From: Zoroaster sp. YZ-2022
Lineage: Eukaryota; Echinodermata; Asteroidea; Forcipulatida; Zoroasteridae
Assembly: GCA_029582265.1 (NCBI GenBank)
Contig: CM055834.1
Coordinates: 1,054,001-1,118,000 of the forward strand
Length of the DNA: 64,000 nt
Direction of reading: 5' to 3'
Each line of letters begins with the position of its first letter. Position 1 is the first letter of the stretch. Below, in pieces: positions 44,301-59,300 of this stretch. The notes beneath the pieces were generated by a model. It saw only the letters and a program-made list of their open reading frames with translations. It did not search any database and had not been told where the DNA came from. Position numbers and translations under genes: made by a program.

Positions 44301-47300
44301 AAAAAATTACCAGACTTGACTTCCCGTACGCGGCATATTTCCAAATGATTAAGTCGCTATGAATTTCTTGACACGGAACTCACGGAAGATCGAATGAATT
44401 AAAATTACGGAATTGCAAAAGCAGGAATGAAAATTTCACAAATACCGTCACGCATTTACCGTGGTCTAGTACTGTCTAGTACCTGTCTATAGAATGCACA
44501 TGTCCAGCGCACACAGTATTTATGCACACCTGGACTGTTTATATCTAGGTCAGCGGTATTCAATGCCGGTTCCACGCCCACCCTTTGATGTTTGAAGACA
44601 AATTAAGCGGTAACAAAATGCCACTCGGCTACAGTTTCTTCTAAAAATGCAACTACAAAGACGCCATTCAAGGAGAAAGGGCAATTACAAACACGCTGAC
44701 ATTCTAGACAAAGCAAGCGTCTGGCACTTTGTCACCCGCTGCTCGGTCTAATCTTCAAAAGATCGGGATTTGTTTTGCTCGCCATAACTTGATTGATGTC
44801 TTCTTCGCATTTACACTCCAAAAATGGAAGGGTCGATTTAAAAAAAATAGATTAAGGTTAACCGAACCGGAAAAACGTAACCGTGTAACCGTTTGAACGG
44901 TCGGTTAACCGTGTAACCGTTGCAGGCTTAGTCCAAATTGTTCACTTACAGTACTTTTATATGTAAATGACAGATGAAACAGGGTGTCCAGATGAAACAG
45001 GGTGTCCAAAAGACACCCAGACACCCCCTCTGGCTGACACTATGCTGGTATTGTCAAAAACACAATTAATCACAGTTCTACATAAACCTTGGCATTAAGT
45101 TGATGATAGCATCAAACATTCCTTGATATATTTGTCTCATCAGATGCTACCGTCTTAGTCCAAAATGAATTTCTGATCATCCGAAGACAGAAATTCCTAC
45201 ATGGGATTGAATATGATCAATCTGAATGTGTTTTCACCATTTTTCTTGCTACCGACGCAATGAAATAAGCTGAAACTTTCACAGGTTGTAATGTATACAT
45301 ATATTGATTCTTCATTCTTATGAGCACACCGTCCTCTCTCCCCCTACTCCAAGGATCCCAGTCCCACCAGTTTCCCACCTGCACGCTACAACACGCTAAT
45401 GCTCCAGCATCCAGTCTTCACGCAAATCCAGCAGTCTACTTTAGGCAGCATCTCCCCCAAGCCCGGCACTCTCGTGAAGACCATCAGAGTATACTGATCG
45501 AAACGTCGAGTTGTAACCACCAGTTCTTTTCAGAACTAATTACTACTCAAACTTATACGCAAACTTATACTTTACTTATCCTTTTCACCATGCAAAGCTA
45601 CAAATATTACCGATTCTTATAATGTATGGATGTATACAGACATTTTACCAAAAGCATAAACTGGCATTAGGTTTATAACAGAGTATATAATGTTTACAAA
45701 TGAAAACAAGAACAGAAAAAAGGGTGAAGCTTTTCTAAACTCCCGAGCTGAAATTAAATGTAATAAGAGGTTTCCATAAGTCACTTTCCTGTTATATTCT
45801 TTGTTAATATTTATAATAAAATTTAAAAAAATTAAAAAAAATTAAAAAAACATTCATACATCAGGGGGGTGATTGGGCAGTTTTGAAAAATCCACGTAAA
45901 TTTTGCTTGGGGTATTGGAGCCGCTATTGTGAACAGTGCTGGGGTGAAATCTATAGATTCTGAGCATTTGCTTTACTTTCCTTTATTGCTTAAATTTTAA
46001 AAATCCGGAGGATCACAACATTGCGATTTGTAAAAATCCGAAAATCAAGAAAAAAAATCTGGAAAATCTGGACAAATCACAACTCTTGATATATTAAACT
46101 TCAGTGATTTGACGTTACACATTTTTCATTTTTTTTTTAATTTCAGTTTTTCTTATTGGTTGTTATTTAATTAGTAATTTTATGTTTTTTGTTTTTGTTT
46201 TTGTTTTAACTTTTGTAATCACAAATGACAAGGTGGTATAAAAATTCTCATTATTACACATTTTGCTGGACTTTACCTTGATGAATGCTTGGAACTTTCT
46301 GTCCGTCTTATACAAGTCCTTATACAATGCCACAGCTTCAATCTGTCTACTGCACAGGTAAGCATATGCCTCCATCATCCGTCTGCCGTTCTCCTTATCA
46401 AACTGATTGACCAAGACATCGCCGACTGTCTCTACCGGATGACCATCCCGTTGTCTGGACTGTAACGCTTCATTGAACAGTACGGCCACCTTGACCAGCT
46501 CCTCCAGTGAGGGGAAGACTTTGCTGATGACCGCATGGTCCATCTTAAGTTCATTTTGCATCCCGTAACTGAAGATCTGTTTTAATGAGAGAAACCCCAA
46601 ACGGCGTTAGTTCATGACCTTTACAATGCTAAACATTTCCACAAAGTGTTCACTTCTTTGTTGAATTTTCTCATTTTCTCATGAATTTCACAGTAATTAA
46701 CCCTAACCCCCAAGCTAATTGGCTAATAACCAAAAGAAACACCATGCACAAACACTACCACCCAACTGTTGGACTTAGCTGGAATTGGGACACCCAGCCC
46801 CATGCAAAGTATCCCTGTCTGGGCTATACAGTACTGAATCCATCAAAATACAACACCATGCAGTAACACTACCACCCAACTGTTGGACTTAGCTGGAATT
46901 GGGACACCCGGCACCCATGCAAAGTATCCCTGTCTGGGCTATACAGTACTGAGTCCATCAAAATACAACACCATGCAGTAACACTACCACCCAACTGTTG
47001 GACTTTAGCTGGAATTGGGACACCCGGCCCCATGTAAAGTATCCCTGTCTGGGCTATACAGTACTGAATCCATCAAAATACAACACCATACAGTAACACT
47101 ACCACCCAACTGTTGGACTTTAGCTGGAATTGGGACACCCGGCCCCATGTAAAGTATCCCTGTCTGGGCTATACAGTACTGAATCCATCAAAATACAACA
47201 CCATGCAGTAACACTACCACCCAACTGTTGGACTTTAGCTGGAATTGGGACACCCGGCACCATGCAAAGTATCCCTGTTGGGGCTATACAGCACAGTGCA

Positions 47301-50300
47301 GGCCCATAGTAGAGGCTTTTATCATTATTCATATAAAGACAGTTTTCATTACAAAAATGTATGATATTTTCAGTAAAAAGAAAGAAAAAAGTACATTCAA
47401 ACTGTTTATTAGCTATACGTTTCTTGTCAAATTATTAACAATGGTGTCAAAGGATCTAGACTCTTGAGTAAATGTAACCACTAAAATTTAAATTTTAGAC
47501 TAAAATTTTACGGTAATTAATTTAGGGATTTTATTTATTTATTTATTTTTTCTTGTGAAATTCTAATCATCATAATTTGGAAATCAAATCTAATCAACTT
47601 TAAGATCAGCAAATTTGTCGTCAATCCATCCAATCCAGTATTCTGTGATCCCCGAAGAAGGCATTCTTCACATAAGGTGACCAACCACCGAGGTCGCTAC
47701 CCCCCTGGTCTGCACATCGCAGTTCCTGACGTTAAATTGCCCAAATAATTTAAAGACGCGACCCACAATAAATTCATTTTGGGATAACCGTAAGACCCTG
47801 CTTCTCAAGTGAATGTTATTTTTTTAAATTTTCGTTTTCCTTTCCTCAAGTTAAATAGAGGTGTTCTAATAACCAAAAAAACAAAGTATTGAATTCTTCG
47901 TTGATGCTCTGTCATAATTTTCTCATCACCTTAAAACCCTCCTACTACTACAAGGGTCAAAATCAGTCAAAATGTTGATATACTTGCTAAGGTATATCTA
48001 GTGCACTTAAAAGTCAAACACTGTCAAACCCACGCGTGCAGTAAGTACATTTACAGGTCAAAATGAGTCGACCGTTTTTGACTGGTAAAAGCATTGTCTG
48101 TTATTGTTCAGGGTGGTCAAAATGACAGTAAAAAGCCAGTCAAAAATGCCCCTGTGTGCACATTTGGGTCAACAGTCAAAACAGGCAGCTGACTGGTTTT
48201 GACCTCTATAGCAACTTCCCACTGAAGTGCAGCAATAGTAGGAGGGTTTAATACAGTAATTAAATTGCCCACATTAATTTACAACGTGACCCACAATAAA
48301 TTCATTTTTGGGATAACCGTTTAAACCATGCTTCTCATGCGAAATGTGTTCTTTAATATTTGTTTGCCTTCCCTCAAGTAAAAATTGACGTGTTCTGATG
48401 AAAAAAAGAAGAAGATAATTTCCCGAATTTGCCGGTAAAATAGCAATAAATCATGCCCTGGTTCCTTTATTCTTACCTTCTGCATAATCTTGAGTGTCCT
48501 TAAATGGTGTTTCTCTGTCTTAATGAACTCTGTAACCAAGGAATCAGACGAAACACCAGTTACTATGGATACGATTATGGCAGATTGAGATGGGGGGGAG
48601 GAGAGGAGGAAGCACTCAATTCTGCAAAACATTCGATCATCACAAGGCTTTTACACAAATGAGCTACTCACCGAATATTACATCCTGCCTCTTTATCTCT
48701 TTATGGTTCATCCTTTTCAAGACCTTTATAAATGCGACAGGAAATCAAAATTATATTTAGAGATGGGCAAGCATCCTTTCAAACATGAAGATACAATAGT
48801 GATAATGCAACTTGTGTCCTCTGAAAACATAAAATTCCACATTGGAATGAATAATCTCAATGAAATAAGCCGAAACTTTCACGGGTTGGTTTTTGTACAA
48901 ATACACAAATCACACTTCTTATAATGTGTGGATGCATTTACAGACATTTTACCAAAAGAATATACTGGCTTTAACCCTAACTCTCTAGGCCCATTTGCTT
49001 ACACATAACCTGAATCCTTCCTAACTCCCTAGGCCCATTTGCTTACACATAACCTGAATCCTTCCTAACTCCCTAGGCCCATTTGCTTACACATAACCTG
49101 AATCCTTCCTAACTCCCTAGGCCCAGTTGCTTACACATAACCTGAATCCTTACTAACTCCCTAGGCCCATTTGCTTACACATAACCTGAATCCTTCCTAA
49201 CTCCCTAGGCCCATTTGCTTACACATAACCTGAATCCTCCCTAACTCCCTAGACCCATTTGCTTACAAATAACCTGAATCCTTCCTAACTCCCTAGGCCC
49301 ATTTGCTTACACATAACCTGAATCCTTCCTAACTACCTAGGCCCATTTGCTTACACATAACCTGAATCCTTCCTAACTCCCTAGGCCCATTTGCTTACAC
49401 ATAACCTGAATCCTTCCTAACTCCCTCGGCCCATTTGCTTACACATAACCTGAATCCTTCCCAACTCCCTGGGCCCATTTGCTTACACATAACCTGAATC
49501 CTTCCCAACTCCCTAGGCCCATTTGCTTACACATAACCTGAATCCTTCCTAACTCCCTAGGCCCATTTGCTTACACATAACCTGAATCCTTCCTAACTCC
49601 CTAGGCCCATTTGCTTACACATAACCTGAATCCTTCCTAACTCCCTAGGCCCAGTTGCTTACACATAACCTGAATCCTTCCTAACTCCCTAGGCCCATTT
49701 GCTTACACATAACCTGAATCCTTCCTAACTCCCTAGGCCCATTTGCTTACACATAACCTGAATCCTTCCCAACTCCCTGGGCCCATTTGCTTACACATAA
49801 CCTGAATCCTTCCTAACTCCCTAGGCCCAGTTGCTTACACATAACCTAAATCCTTCCTAACTCCCTAGGCCCATTTGCTTACACATAACCTGAATCCTTC
49901 CTAACTCCCTAGGCCCATTTGCTTACACATAACCTGAATCCTCCCTAACTCCCTAGACCCATTTGCTTACAAATAACCTGAATCCTTCCCAACTCCCTAG
50001 GCCCATTTGCTTACACATAACCTGAATCCTTCCTAACTACCTAGGCCCATTTGCTTACACATAACCTGAATCCTTCCCAACTCCCTAGGCCCATTTGCTT
50101 ACACATAACCTGAATCCTTCCCAACTCCCTCGGCCCATTTGCTTACACATAACCTGAATCCTTCCCAACTCCCTGGGCCCATTTGCTTACACATAACCTG
50201 AATCCTTCCCAACTCCCTCGGCCCATTTGCTTACACATAACCTGAATCCTTCCTAACTCCCTAGGCCCATTTGCTTACACATAACCTGAATCCTTCCTAA

Positions 50301-53300
50301 CTCCCTAGGCCCATTTGCTTACACATAACCTGAATCCTTCCTGACTCCCTAGGCCCATTTGCTTACACATAACCTGAATCCTTCCTAACTCCCTAGGCCC
50401 ATTTGCTTACACATAACCTGAATCCTTCCCAACTCCCTAGGCCCATTTGCTTACACATAACCTGAATCCTTCCCAACTCCCTAGGCCCATTTGCTTACAC
50501 ATAACCTGAATCCTTCCCAACTCCCTAGGCCCATTTGCTTACACATAACCTGAATCCTTCCCAACTCCCTAGGCCCATTTGCTTACACATAACCTGAATC
50601 CTTCCCAACTCCCTAGGCCCATTTGCTTACACATAACCTGAATCCTTCCTAACTCCCTAGGCCCATTTGCTTACACATAACCTGAATCCTTCCTAACTCC
50701 CTAGGCCCATTTGCTTACACATAACCTGAATCCTTCCTAACTCCCTAGGCCCAGTTGCTTACACATAACCTGAATCCTTCCTAACTCCCTAGGCCCATTT
50801 GCTTACACATAACCTGAATCCTTCCTAACTCCCTAGGCCCATTTGCTTACACATAACCTGAATCCTTCCCAACTCCCTGGGCCCATTTGCTTACACATAA
50901 CCTGAATCCTTCCTAACTCCCTAGGCCCAGTTGCTTACACATAACCTAAATCCTTCCTAACTCCCTAGGCCCATTTGCTTACACATAACCTGAATCCTTC
51001 CTAACTCCCTAGGCCCATTTGCTTACACATAACCTGAATCCTCCCTAACTCCCTAGACCCATTTGCTTACAAATAACCTGAATCCTTCCCAACTCCCTAG
51101 GCCCATTTGCTTACACATAACCTGAATCCTTCCTAACTACCTAGGCCCATTTGCTTACACATAACCTGAATCCTTCCCAACTCCCTAGGCCCATTTGCTT
51201 ACACATAACCTGAATCCTTCCCAACTCCCTCGGCCCATTTGCTTACACATAACCTGAATCCTTCCCAACTCCCTGGGCCCATTTGCTTACACATAACCTG
51301 AATCCTTCCCAACTCCCTCGGCCCATTTGCTTACACATAACCTGAATCCTTCCTAACTCCCTAGGCCCATTTGCTTACACATAACCTGAATCCTTCCTAA
51401 CTCCCTAGGCCCATTTGCTTACACATAACCTGAATCCTTCCTGACTCCCTAGGCCCATTTGCTTACACATAACCTGAATCCTTCCTAACTCCCTAGGCCC
51501 ATTTGCTTACACATAACCTGAATCCTTCCCAACTCCCTAGGCCCATTTGCTTACACATAACCTGAATCCTTCCCAACTCCCTAGGCCCATTTGCTTACAC
51601 ATAACCTGAATCCTTCCCAACTCCCTAGGCCCATTTGCTTACACATAACCTGAATCCTTCCCAACTCCCTAGGCCCATTTGCTTACACATAACCTGAATC
51701 CTTCCCAACTCCCTAGGCCCATTTGCTTACACATAACCTGAATCCTTCCCAACTCCCTAGGCCCATTTGCTTACACATAACCCGAATCCTTCCTAACTAC
51801 CTAGGCCCATTTGCTTACACATAACCTGAATCCTTCCCAACTCCCTAGGCCCATTTGCTTACACATAACCTGAATCCTTCCCAACTCCCTAGGCCCATTT
51901 GCTTACACATAACCTGAATCCTTCCCAACTCCCTGGGCCCATTTGCTTACACATAACCTGAATCCTTCCTAACTCCCTAGGCCCATTTGCTTACACATAA
52001 CCTGAATCCTCCCTAATTCCCTAGGCCCATTTGCTTACACATAACCTGAATCCTTCCTAACTCCCTAGGCCCATTTGCTTACACATAACCTGAATCCTCC
52101 AAAATCCTTTAGTAGTAAAGCAAGCACATGACATGTATGCACACATGTGTTTCTAATCTGTGATACATGTACATGGCCAGGGACCCTCCATGCATGCATG
52201 GAGCAATAAACAGTGTCCACTGACCCAAGCACTGACCTTGCAATCACTACAACAAACATGGATGTACATGTACCATGGAAAGGCAAGTATGCCTAATAAC
52301 CTCAATTCTCCAAAATCCTTCACTTTAGCAAAGAGCATGTAGCATGTAACCTCAATCCTTCAAAATCCTTCAAAATCCTTCACTTTAGCAAAGAGGATTT
52401 TGGAGGATTTGGGAAGGTTAGGGTTAAAGAACATAATCTCACATGTCATATCAACATCATCTTTGCTGTCATCAATCACTATTTTTTTCTCTCTCTCTCT
52501 CTTTTTTTAAATATTTTTAATATTTTTAATTTTTTTATTTTTATTTTTATTTTATTTTTTTAATTTTATTTTTTTATTTTTTTTATTTATTTATTTTTTT
52601 ACATTTTTTCTAAATCACATTTTTCACACAGGCAGTGTGTATTACGTTGCTGTACCAAGTCAACTTAAGAAAAATTCAAAATAATTGTTATTGGCCTAAT
52701 GTTTTGAACCTAAAAATTGCCATCAACAGGGGATGTGATTAGGCAGTTTTGAAAAATCCACATAAATTTTGCTCGGGGTATTGGGGCCGCTGTTGTGAAC
52801 AGCGCTGGGGTGAAATCTATAGTTCTAAGCGTTTGCTTTGCTTTCCTTTATTGCTTAAATCTTTAAAATCCGGAAGATCACAACATTGTGATTTGTAAAA
52901 ATCTGAAAATCTGGACAAATCACACCCCTGCATCAAATAAATGGAATATATACTACTCAAAACAATTTAGGGAACACTGGAATAATCTCAGTTAAAGCAA
53001 GATCATTTATTTCAGATAAACACAATGTCTCACAGAATTGATGAGAAACAACTGCACAATGAAACAGATGATAAAGGATGCATGTAGTGATTTCATGACA
53101 TGACTACTGAAAGAGGGAGGGGGTTGCAAATGAAAATCCCGGTTCATGGAACATTTCAAACCTATATGATGTTAAAAGTCCGGTGTTCCCTAAATTGTTT
53201 TGAGTAGTATATAAGTGCTTATTACTTTTTAAATTTTGCTTAGCAATTTTTTTCCACTAAGCATTATAAAAACAGACTACCAGCCCATGTACACAAACAA

Positions 53301-56300
53301 TGTATGTGAAATTTTGGCTGGTAACCAGTTAAATCTGCTAAGCAAATATTTCTGGTAAGCAATTTTTTCTCTGCTTATTAGCAAGCTCTATGATATTGTC
53401 CCCTGTAGTATAAATGCCCAAAAAAAAGTGGTCAGTGGGTTCATGCAGCATCTTTTTCGAAGGCCGTTATAGTATGTAATGGCCTGGTTTTCATACATCT
53501 GAAAACAATGTTCTGAAAAAAAAAATTATAAAAAAAAAAAAAAAACTTAATTGAAACCTACCTTCTTCTCTGCCGTGACACTCCATGATTCCGGCTCCGG
53601 ACCTTTCGACACTAGATCCTCGTCCTCCTCAAACACGATGGTGCCGGAGGAGACTTCATCCAAGGACTCCATGGAGACGGAGATGTTGTTGTTACTGAGG
53701 CTGCAAGGCAATTGAGATTGATGTCTTACATATACAATGTGGGGGGGGGGGGGTGGGGAGTTGGGGAAGATGGACAATTATAGGCACTGTACATTATAGA
53801 CAATGTACCGCAGCAGAACCTCTAGGAGTTCTGTTTGCAGTGAATTTATATTTAAAAGCCTGTATACACTCTGGGTGAAATGTCCGTAAATACGTCCATA
53901 CTTGGAATCATGATGTATGTACAGAAACCAAACCTGTGTAAGTTTCAGCTTATTTCATTTGAGTCGTTTACCAGAAAAATCGTGAAAATGCATTCAGATT
54001 GTTCATATATTCATTTTCTGAAATGATTTCACTGATTTGACAAAAAATGATAGCATGTGATGAGATTTCAAGGGATATTTGATACCATCACCAACTTTAC
54101 ACCCACATTTTTTTAAATGTAAAACTGTTCATTTTTTGTTTTTCCGACATTACCAATAGTGTATAAGGGTTTTAATGCATGGTGTAATTATTTCATACAT
54201 TTATTATTACACTCAGATCAAAGTATGAATAATGCTTTTGTGCCCCTCGTTTTGGTTTGGAAAACCTTATCCTGTAAACTACATTTGAAGGCATCAATTG
54301 AAATTGAAGGCCCTAAAAGTGAATGCTCGAGTAGCACTGTACAGATAAAAATGGAACAAGCTGGTTAGGCCAAAAAAAAAAGTCTCCGGTTTCTGGTCAT
54401 TGGGCGGCTTCAAAATTGTGCAGTGACACTTTTTTTTTTCAGCCATGGGAAATACGTGATACATTGTATACGCGGGGACCAAATTTCCCATATACAAAGT
54501 ATGGTGGCTAAGAGAGGCAAACGTTCATACCCCTATGTAAATAAAGTCGTTGAAAGCACAGCACGGGAGAATTCCAGTTGATCCAGCAATATGCTGCAAC
54601 TGGACACCGTTTCATAGCAAAAAAGAAAGAAAAAATTAAAATGGCGACACGCGTGAAACCAGAGAGACGTGAAACCAGAGAGACCAGAAACCAGAGAAAA
54701 GTTAAAGAGATCAGAATGGATAAAAGCAGGAAATACACTTCAAAATTCCAGCAAAATAATATTTTTTTACATATTTTTGTTTTCAGAACTATCAACATGA
54801 AATGATTAATAGTAACAACCGTTAAAGTATCATTGATTAATCACACAATGTCAGTCAGCGTGTTAATTTCACACCTATTAAAAGCACCAATATACTAATC
54901 AGAATGTTGAATAAACAATACATGTACTTATTTCATTTCACTTGTACTCCACTCATCAACCCAAGCTAAATTCAGTCAAACTGTTGACACGAGTCCACAC
55001 AATAAAATATAAACAAAAGTTCAAGCAAGCTGATGGTTCACCCAAATTAACAATCCTCTATGACTCCACGTCCTCATTGGTTGATGCATTCTCCTTGATC
55101 TTCTGCAATTCACACAATTATCTACTACTAGAGATACCTCAGTACTCTAACAAGTGATACAAATACTGAATCTCAAGTCTGATGTTATCTTGTGGATGTA
55201 TTCAATCCGAGCATATCCACATTTGGATCCACACAATGGATCCACAAAATTACTTTACGATCCACAAATATCTCCTACATAACTCTGTTGATGAACGATG
55301 TTTGGTTCCATGGGATCCTGTGGCTGCAGAATCACATGTGATTCCACATAAATATTACTTGTGTATCTACTACTTCACCTGCTTACATCTGTTGCTGAAA
55401 GATGTTTGGGTCAATGGGATCCTATGATCATAGCATCACGTGTGGATCCACAACTTCATCTGTGTACATCTGTTGCTGAAAGATGTTTGGGTCAATGGGA
55501 TCCTATGATCACAGAATCACGTGTGGATCCACAGAATTATTACTTGTGGATCCACAAAGTCACCTGCGTACATCTGTTGCTGAAAGATGTTTGGGTCAAT
55601 GGGATCCTATGATCACAGAATCACATGTGGATCCACACAATTTTTACTTGTGGATCCACAATATTGTGGATTCATGTCACCAGCATAGAATCTGTTGCTT
55701 TAAGTCCATGGGATCCTATGACCACAGAATCATGTGTGGATCCGCACAATCGCTTGTGCAGCCAAAGCTTCAACCTGCTGAATAATGTTTTGGTTCATGA
55801 GATCCCATGACCACACAATCACTTGTGGAATCAACTACAAGATCATTTAAATGGATTGAAAACAAACTATCGCAGAATATTACTCATGATTTAATTGGAC
55901 AGTGGAGACTGAATTATACTGTATAATACATTACTTAATGCAGCCATGAAAGTTACAGCCTGAAATAAATTACTTAAGAACATAATTCATCTGCATTTTG
56001 TATCAAACTATATTACCCTTTTTATTACTCATCTCAATTAACACATATTTACCAAAACACTGTTGAAACTTTTTTTTCTGAACTCTAAATATAGTTTAAA
56101 ACATTGAAGTACCGCATGCCAAACTGACTCGTCCAAAAATTCATGCTTTTTTGGAATGATGTTTTCACCCTTCTCTTGGGGATCCATGCATGCTACCTTT
56201 AGGGGGTTGGCCCTTCCTTACCTAGAGACTTTAGTTGATCTATCTCCTTCATCTTCTAACTCCTCGCTTTCCTCAATTGTCCTGCAATGGGAAATTCTCT

Positions 56301-59300
56301 TTCAAGTTACTTATACACCCTCGGGGTTACGGCAGTCTAACTGGGATGATGTTGAGGAATTGCATCATCGCGGTTCATGCTTTCTTAAATTAACACGAAA
56401 TTAACTCTTTTTAACAGCGGTTTATATCAAATAAATAAAAATTAAACCAACAAAAAATAAACACGGAGATGCATGGAATGCAACGTGCACATAATTTTGT
56501 AACACTTGACTTTTGTCCACATGAAATTCATGCAAAGAAGACAATTTTTGAAACATTTGTTCAAATATTTAAATGGTTACACGGTTAACTAGGCATTGGT
56601 TGACCCTACTGTTAAAATAACATTGTGAAAGGTAAATCATTGCGAAGAAGATTCAAACAAAAACTAATGATCAGCAGGAATAGTGACAATTACAATCATT
56701 TGTTGCAATATTATTTTCTATTTTCAAACTATTACTACGATTGCTCTGCTTATCGAGTTTATTGTCCTCTGTTTAAAGCTAAACAAATTCATTTTAAAAG
56801 ACAATGGTTTTTCTTTTTTAATTTATGCTATTCATAAAGTTTGTCTACAAGATATAAAAAAAGCAACAACTTTGCTATACGACATAATTAGCAACTACCA
56901 GCATAAAGTTCTAACTTTTCTGAGATGGGCCGTTTGTCTAAGAAGCTAAACTTATGACTGCGATGAGTGGAGGTGACGGCAGACAACAAAAATGATGCAT
57001 GATGATCTGATGGCATCTCATGTTCATATGTTTAGCAAGAAAAAGCTTCTGATTTTTTTTTTTTTGGGGGGGGGGGTCTAACTCACTAGCCAGTTTCAAC
57101 TTACAAAATGTTACGGGTGACCGCAAATGACGTCATTTGGTGACTGAAGGAAACTTCAGTCTTTTCGTAATTTCTGAAAAAAGAATTTAGTATGCCAGTA
57201 TGAAATGAAAATGGCTTCTAGCATGACCTAAACAAAGTGGGTCAGCCTGCTGGGACTGGGTCATTAAACACTGTTCCTGTACGTAAACATACTTCTGGCT
57301 TTAGTAATATCGCTAGTTCCACGTTTCTATAAAGAGGATCTAAATTAATTAAAAATTCCTATTTGTGTACATTCCCTATGAAGCTAAGGTGAATAAACAA
57401 AGATATCTACACGTTTTGCATTCATGAGTACGAAGTAAAATACAGAATGTTTAACTTTACTTTGAAGAAAAAAATATATACAAGACATGAATCTACCCAT
57501 TGTTGATGGGAAACTTGTTATTTGAAATTAAATTTGAAAATAAAATGGCTCATCCAAAGAAATAATCTCAACCATAAAGTTTTAGTTACTCTAACAATGA
57601 ACACAGTCCATTTCAAATATCATGCTAGAGTCACTCAAAACAGGAAACCATGCAGAGATCTATATCAGAAACATTTTCAGGTGCAAAATGGGAATAAATC
57701 TATGAAAAGTGGAGCAAAAACGGTGCATGGAATCATGCAAATATAGTCACAAAAGGTTAAAATTGATATTCGTATCAGGAATGTCAACATACAATAAGCG
57801 AGGATCCTCAAATCGAGACCTGCCGCTCCTTCAACATTTGAAATACTTTTCTTTCTTTTTTTAAATTACTTTTGTACACACATGTACATGTATGGTACCC
57901 TGTTCACAGTTAGTCCAGATGTGTGTTACAGAAATAGAGCCAGATTGAACAAATTGAACAATTTTTTTTTCTGCAGTACACTTCATCAACTACATGCATT
58001 TGTATACTAAAAATGAATTTTTTACTTTTTATATTTTCCTTTTAAAAAAATCCTCCACAACCGTAAATTACTATTATATAGAAAGGCTTTGCTTCTGAAT
58101 TAATTTTGTAGTTAAAAAAAAAAAGTATAAAAAAAAATTATGAAAATGTTGAAAAACCTAGTCTTGAACTCGGTACCTTCTGTTTGAAAGGTGAGCATTT
58201 CTAACCACTAGACTACCATGTCACTCAATTTTGACGGTGAATTAATTATTGAAGAACCTTTTTTTTAAATTAGACTTCTATAACAATTTCTAAGCCATTG
58301 ACAAAGTATGCTGCAGAAAAAAAAAATAGCTGACTGCCACCAACTTTAATTTTCCCCAGGATGGTTAAGGACTATTATAATGAGGATTCATAATACCAAT
58401 ATAAGAATTACGCCATCCTGGGTAGAAAGAAAAAAAAATGATGAACATTTCAATTGGTATTAGAAATAGAAGGGTTATTATTGCTGTACATTGTGTGCTG
58501 TTGTTTATCCTGATACCAGATATCGTACATGTCGTCTGGAAACACCGACATGAAAAAAACATGTGTGATTTTTTTTTCTCTCGTAAAATTACATGTGTAC
58601 AATGTAAAGGGTTAAAACTGAATCTTTACTCAAGCAAAATAAGGAACATTAAGGCCAATTCAATGTGAGAGGAAACAACATCGGTTCATTTTTTATTTTT
58701 TTATTTCTTCCCTCTCCCACAAATTCATACAATCACAAATGTATTGCTTTTCTAAATGTTGTGTTTCCAGTGATCGTTGCAGAAAGGACACAAAACCGAT
58801 GTCATTCCATTACCAAATGGATTTTCCCTCTCGTTACCATGGTAATGATAAACAAGTCAAAGCTCAAAGTAAACGCATACAATGATTCCAAAACAAAATG
58901 GGTAATATAAAGGTCCAGTGTTAAGGATTGAAGGAGTCAAGTCCACACTCAATAAAATTGTTGCAGACCCTCATCACCCAGTGTCCTTTTTGTTTGTTTC
59001 TCTCGTGCGAGTCCGTTACACCAATACGAGGCTGGAGCGAAAACAGACTGGCACCCCCGTTATGTATTGAATACCAGCACTATGATCACTGTCGTGTAGT
59101 CTGGGAACCCGACAAAAGATGGGCAGAGTGATGAAGATCTATTGTCAAGAATCAAATCCGACTAAACAAAACTCCCAAAAGACTTTTAAGAGTTCGTAAA
59201 TTTAGAATGTTCTGACTTGCTCCATTTGAATTATTTCTTCCAAAAAAAAAAATCTGAGATTTGCTCCATTTTTTTTTCTTTGAAATATTTAAATTTTTCA

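Noticed and set aside
48975..52097. Regular repeats resembling a CRISPR array
   Set aside because: Units are directly adjacent with no unique spacers, and the setting is a eukaryotic intron.
56156..56404. Plus-strand frame of 82 codons
   Set aside because: It overlaps the antisense acidic exon, which has good splice sites. The plus frame has none.
58150..58228. Functional tRNA gene
   Set aside because: Box motifs are present, but the loop size and acceptor stem do not fit a normal tRNA.
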